From: Citricoccus zhacaiensis
GTDB taxonomy: Bacteria > Actinomycetota > Actinomycetes > Actinomycetales > Micrococcaceae
NCBI RefSeq assembly: GCF_014645315.1
Contig: NZ_BMLQ01000004.1
Location: 310,001 to 374,000 of the forward strand
Direction: 5' to 3'
Length of the DNA stretch: 64,000 nt
Made by a program: the position numbers and the translations under genes. Within the stretch, counting starts at the first letter, position 1. Every line of letters begins with the position of its first letter. This document shows, piece after piece, positions 61,579 through 64,000 of this stretch. Below the pieces are notes generated by a model that was given only the letters and a program-made list of their open reading frames with translations, did not search any database and was not told where the DNA came from.

Positions 61579-61974
61579 CTACGACGCGTCGACGTCCCCG
61601 TCGGCCGGACCGGAGCCCAAGTACACCAGGAACCCGTCCGGGTCTCGAATCTGGGCCACGCGCTCAACCCAGGGCATCTCCTGCGGGGGTGCCACGATTG
61701 CTCCGCCGGCGGCATGTGCGCGGCGGGTTGCCTCATCGATGTCGTCGACGTAGAGCCACAGGGCAGTGCGAGTCCCTTCCCCGCCGATGTCGAGTTTCCG
61801 GCCGATCGCCAGGGCGCTCCTGCCGAGCCGCAAGGTGACGTACACGTCCCGCGTCTCGTCGTCCGGATCAGGGAAGCCGTACGTGCGCACGGCGTCGAAG
61901 GCCTCCTGATAGAACCGGGCCAATCGTGGCAGATCCTCGGTCATCAGAAGGGGAAAAGCGCTGCGCACCACCAT
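61579..61974 (-). CDS. VOC family (glyoxalase-like) protein
   Basis: The 131-residue protein has one bleomycin-resistance/glyoxalase domain pair: FPLLMTEDLPRLARFYQEAF, LWLYVDDIDEATRRAHAAGGAI and AQIRDPDGFLVYLGS. The residues at the usual metal positions are incomplete, so metal-dependent catalysis is not assured. ATG 61974 has TAGGCT 7 nt upstream, fitting leaderless transcription. Confidence 0.88.
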   Translation of the reverse strand: MVVRSAFPLLMTEDLPRLARFYQEAFDAVRTYGFPDPDDETRDVYVTLRLGRSALAIGRKLDIGGEGTRTALWLYVDDIDEATRRAHAAGGAIVAPPQEMPWVERVAQIRDPDGFLVYLGSGPADGDVDAS

Positions 61975-61981
61975 GCGCGTC

Positions 61982-61987
61982 AGCCTA
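61982..61987 (-). promoter_or_regulatory. -10 box (TAGGCT) for leaderless VOC gene
   Basis: TAGGCT on the minus strand ends 7 nt before ATG 61974. Confidence 0.5.
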
Positions 61988-62158
61988 TGCCCGCGGACGC
62001 CGGGACACTACGGTCCTCCGCCCCCGGCACAGTCCCCGGGTGGACTCCAGCTGCCGTCCGCCGGATGCTGCCGGCGTTCTCGTTGCGCGTTCCCGGGACA
62101 CCGACCACCGCCGCCCGGGACGGTCAGGTCCCGGGCGGCGGTCGGCAGAGGCGCAGGG

Positions 62159-62797
62159 TCAGGATTCCTGGGCGGCTCCCTTGACGTTCTGCGCCGATTG
62201 GGCGGAGTCGTCCTTGAGCTGTCCGGCCTTGTCCTGGCCTTCGGTCTTGACGTGCTCTGCGCCGGTGGTGGCGGTGTCCTTGACGGAGTCCATCGCCTCC
62301 TGGGCCTGCGGCTTCAGGTGCTCGCCCATGTCCTGGGCCATGGACTTGGCCTCGTCCACCAGAGGCCCGGCCTGCTCCTTGACCTTGGTTGCCGCTTCCT
62401 GCTCCTGGCGGGAGGCCGGGATCAGAGAACCTACCAGCCAGCCAGCGCCCAAGGCGATCAGTCCGGCCGCCAGCGGATTCCCGCGGGTACTGCGGCGGAC
62501 CGCCGTCGGGGCTTCTTGCACGGCGTGCATGGCATCCTCCGCTCGGTGCTGGGCGCCATCTGCCACAGCATGGGCACGGTCAGCAAGGCCGGTGGAGCTC
62601 TGCTGGCTGGAGTAGGGGTCGGTGGGGTTGCCCATCACGGATTCCTTCATGGTGCTCAAGCGTTCGCGGACGCGGTCGCCTTGCCTGTGGACGGCCTTGG
62701 TCGGGTTGGTCTTCTCGGCCAGGGCGTCCACGTCATTGCTGAGTTCATGGCGGGTGCGTTCGATGTCGGCGCGGATCTCATCGGGATTGTTGCTCAT
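62159..62797 (-). CDS. DUF3618 domain protein
   Basis: The 212-residue protein starts with the DUF3618 motif NPDEIRADIERTRHELSNDVDAL, has one hydrophobic segment (NPLAAGLIALGAGWLVGSLIP), and a long charged helical tail resembling apolipoprotein-like repeats. It is probably peripheral or inserted at the membrane. ATG 62797 overlaps the preceding stop (ATGA). It is the last gene of a three-gene envelope operon. Confidence 0.87.
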   Translation of the reverse strand: MSNNPDEIRADIERTRHELSNDVDALAEKTNPTKAVHRQGDRVRERLSTMKESVMGNPTDPYSSQQSSTGLADRAHAVADGAQHRAEDAMHAVQEAPTAVRRSTRGNPLAAGLIALGAGWLVGSLIPASRQEQEAATKVKEQAGPLVDEAKSMAQDMGEHLKPQAQEAMDSVKDTATTGAEHVKTEGQDKAGQLKDDSAQSAQNVKGAAQES

Positions 62798-63297
62798 GGG
62801 GTCTCCTTGTCCGGATTCAGGGTCGCGGGGATCTCCTGAACCGTCTGTTGGGTCTGGGGCAGACCCTTGATGCGTTCGAAGTGCTTCTTGCCCATCAGTG
62901 CGAGCACGGTGGCCGCCACGCCCCACAGCACGGCGACGATCAGCGCCGCCCAGCCCAGGTGCATCACCGAGCCCAGGGCCCACATCAGGGCCGTGGACAG
63001 GAACAGCAGCAGGAAGACGGCGGCCAGCCCGGCCCCGGCGAACATCCCGGCGCCCTTCCCGGCCTTCTTGGCCTCCACCGTCGCCTCGGCCTTGGCCAGC
63101 TGAAGCTCCTGCCGCACCAACGTGCTCAGGTTCTCCGAGAAACTGCCAAACATCTCACCCAGGGACTCATTCCGGGCACGGTACTCAGCTTCGGGTTCCG
63201 GGGCTTCCGTGGAGCCGGAGCCCGGTGCCGCCGGGCCCGTCCCAGCGGCACCGGCGCTGCCGGTCGGCACACCGTCATAGCGGGGATCGGTGGTCAC
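62794..63297 (-). CDS. Phage holin family/DUF1469 membrane protein
   Basis: The 167-residue protein has a helical motif LSTLVRQELQLAKAEATVEAKKAGKGAGMF typical of the Phage_holin_3_6 family and two hydrophobic helices (AGLAAVFLLLFLSTALMWALG, GWAALIVAVLWGVAATVLALM). Despite the family name, in actinobacteria it accompanies DUF3618 genes and is not a phage sign. GTG 63297 overlaps the preceding stop. Confidence 0.88.
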   Translation of the reverse strand: MTTDPRYDGVPTGSAGAAGTGPAAPGSGSTEAPEPEAEYRARNESLGEMFGSFSENLSTLVRQELQLAKAEATVEAKKAGKGAGMFAGAGLAAVFLLLFLSTALMWALGSVMHLGWAALIVAVLWGVAATVLALMGKKHFERIKGLPQTQQTVQEIPATLNPDKETP

Positions 63298-64000
63298 GGG
63301 CGGCCTCCTGATGGGGGAAGGCCGGTTCCGTAGGGATCGTTCACCGTGGGTGTGCCCAGGACCTCCGTGGCCGGAGCACCCGTGCCCAGATCAGGCCTGG
63401 CCACGGCCGGTGGCTCTGCCGGTGGGAGGGGGATGTCCCGGGAAGGGGCGGTGGCCGGAACGTCATCCGGGTAAACAGAGCCAGGAACCCTCTCGATGGG
63501 CGCGGGACCGGAGGGACCAGCGCGGCGGGCCGGCGTGGACTGATGGTAACCGTCATCGTCGTGAGCGTCCTTCACACCTCGGGTGAGGCGGCCGGCCAGC
63601 AGCCCAACGCCGGCGGCGATCGCCAGGAAGGTCCCCGGGCGGCGAGCCGCGAACCGGCGCACGTCGTCCAGCAGGTCCATGGGCTCTTTGGACTCCAACT
63701 GCTCCGTGACCTGGCGGGCCCGCTGGGAAAGCATCGAGACGGCCTGGTTCACCAGATCCGACTCGGGCTTCTCCCCCCGGGAGATGCGCTCGAGGTCATC
63801 GGAGACGGTCCGGGATTGTTCGGCCAGGCGGTCCTTCTGGGTGGACAGCTGGGACGAGGCCTCCTGCTTGGCCGAATCCGCCAAGTTCTTGGCCTGGGCC
63901 ATCGTCTCGTCCTTGAGGTGGGCAGCTTCCTCCTGGGCGGTGCCCGCCACATCGCGGGCCGCGCTCTGGGCTTCCGAGCCCAAGCGTCCGGCCTCCTGCT
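63294..64000 (-). CDS. Envelope stress-type helical membrane protein, 5' end cut by window edge
   Basis: The frame is open to the right edge, so the N terminus is missing. Visible parts are a charged coiled-coil-like region (EEAAHLKDETMAQAKNLADSAKQEASSQL), DDLERISRGEKPESDLVNQAVSM, a hydrophobic segment (RRPGTFLAIAAGVGLLAGRLTRG) and a Pro-rich C-terminal tail. It matches proteins encoded next to holin-like and DUF3618 genes. The internal TTG at 63983 is not the likely start. Confidence 0.75.
   Translation of the reverse strand, partial: QEAGRLGSEAQSAARDVAGTAQEEAAHLKDETMAQAKNLADSAKQEASSQLSTQKDRLAEQSRTVSDDLERISRGEKPESDLVNQAVSMLSQRARQVTEQLESKEPMDLLDDVRRFAARRPGTFLAIAAGVGLLAGRLTRGVKDAHDDDGYHQSTPARRAGPSGPAPIERVPGSVYPDDVPATAPSRDIPLPPAEPPAVARPDLGTGAPATEVLGTPTVNDPYGTGLPPSGGRP

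Noticed and set aside
62794-63297. Phage holin family name suggests a prophage
   Set aside because: The family is a common chromosomal actinobacterial membrane protein that travels with DUF3618, and no phage structural, integrase or lysis genes are nearby.
1-64000. Many long open frames antisense or out of frame to the listed genes (for example 1935-2933, 2740-4074, 48084-50393, 26926-28278)
   Set aside because: High GC opens shadow frames. These have low-complexity Arg/Gly/His/Pro-rich translations, no family motifs and no ribosome sites, and they lie over well-supported genes.

Overview
The window is high-GC DNA with dense, often overlapping genes (GTGA, ATGA and TTGA junctions), an IdeR-type iron box, leaderless promoters and SipW-type exported proteins. 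Gene content points to an actinobacterium of the Micrococcaceae (Micrococcus/Citricoccus/Kocuria/Arthrobacter relatives). The genus cannot be fixed from the sequence alone. I see no tRNA, rRNA, CRISPR array, phage module or insertion sequence with a transposase.

Layout. 1-5.3 kb: a partial Vsr/DUF559-like endonuclease gene cut by the left edge, a long palindrome, and an iron-siderophore ABC importer (binding lipoprotein, two permeases, ATPase) under an IdeR/DtxR-type box. 5.4-8.7 kb: a GH3 lipoprotein and a GCS2-type ligase. 8.7-12.1 kb: ESX/WXG100-like triad 1. 12.2-13.4 kb: tsaD. 13.5-16.6 kb: histidine kinase, response regulator and an Hpt-like protein without the phospho-accepting His. 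16.9-23.2 kb: two convergent gene clusters of SipW-type exported proteins, each with its own SipW-like signal peptidase. 23.4-24.0 kb: rimI. 24.1-34.0 kb: FUSC transporter, a four-gene PIG-L/methyltransferase/acyl-CoA-dehydrogenase/glycosyltransferase operon, thpR, a Cu/Zn-SOD-like lipoprotein, a second DUF559-like gene flanked by 67-bp palindromic repeats, a uracil-DNA glycosylase, a DUF3072 protein and an AI-2E family permease. 34.0-34.7 kb: tsaB. 34.9-38.1 kb: ESX-like triad 2. 38.2-50.5 kb: hydrolases, galE, an orphan AztD-like zinc chaperone, a split two-gene version of the triad's third protein, a DUF2071 protein, a nitroreductase and an SLH-domain phosphoesterase. 50.6-52.0 kb: a broken PAP2 gene and a toxin-antitoxin-like pair. 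52.1-54.0 kb: tsaE and alr. 54.5-64 kb: rfbA, a methyltransferase, a GAF-ANTAR regulator, a TrmA-family methyltransferase lacking its catalytic Cys, an HDO-like/CDGSH/flavoprotein operon, and a DUF3618/holin-like envelope operon cut by the right edge.

Two themes stand out. First, the tRNA t6A genes alr-tsaE, tsaB, rimI and tsaD keep a common order and strand across 42 kb, but accessory modules of 9-18 kb separate them. tsaB, rimI and tsaD each have their own -10 box 7 nt before the ATG, so they no longer need a shared operon promoter. Second, three loci encoding an uncharacterised ESX-like protein family share a palindrome (GATGGGGA-4-TCCCCATC) just upstream of the predicted promoter. This looks like a small undescribed regulon. 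A further pattern is that DUF559-like endonuclease genes are associated with long palindromes, which resembles a REP/RAYT-like arrangement.
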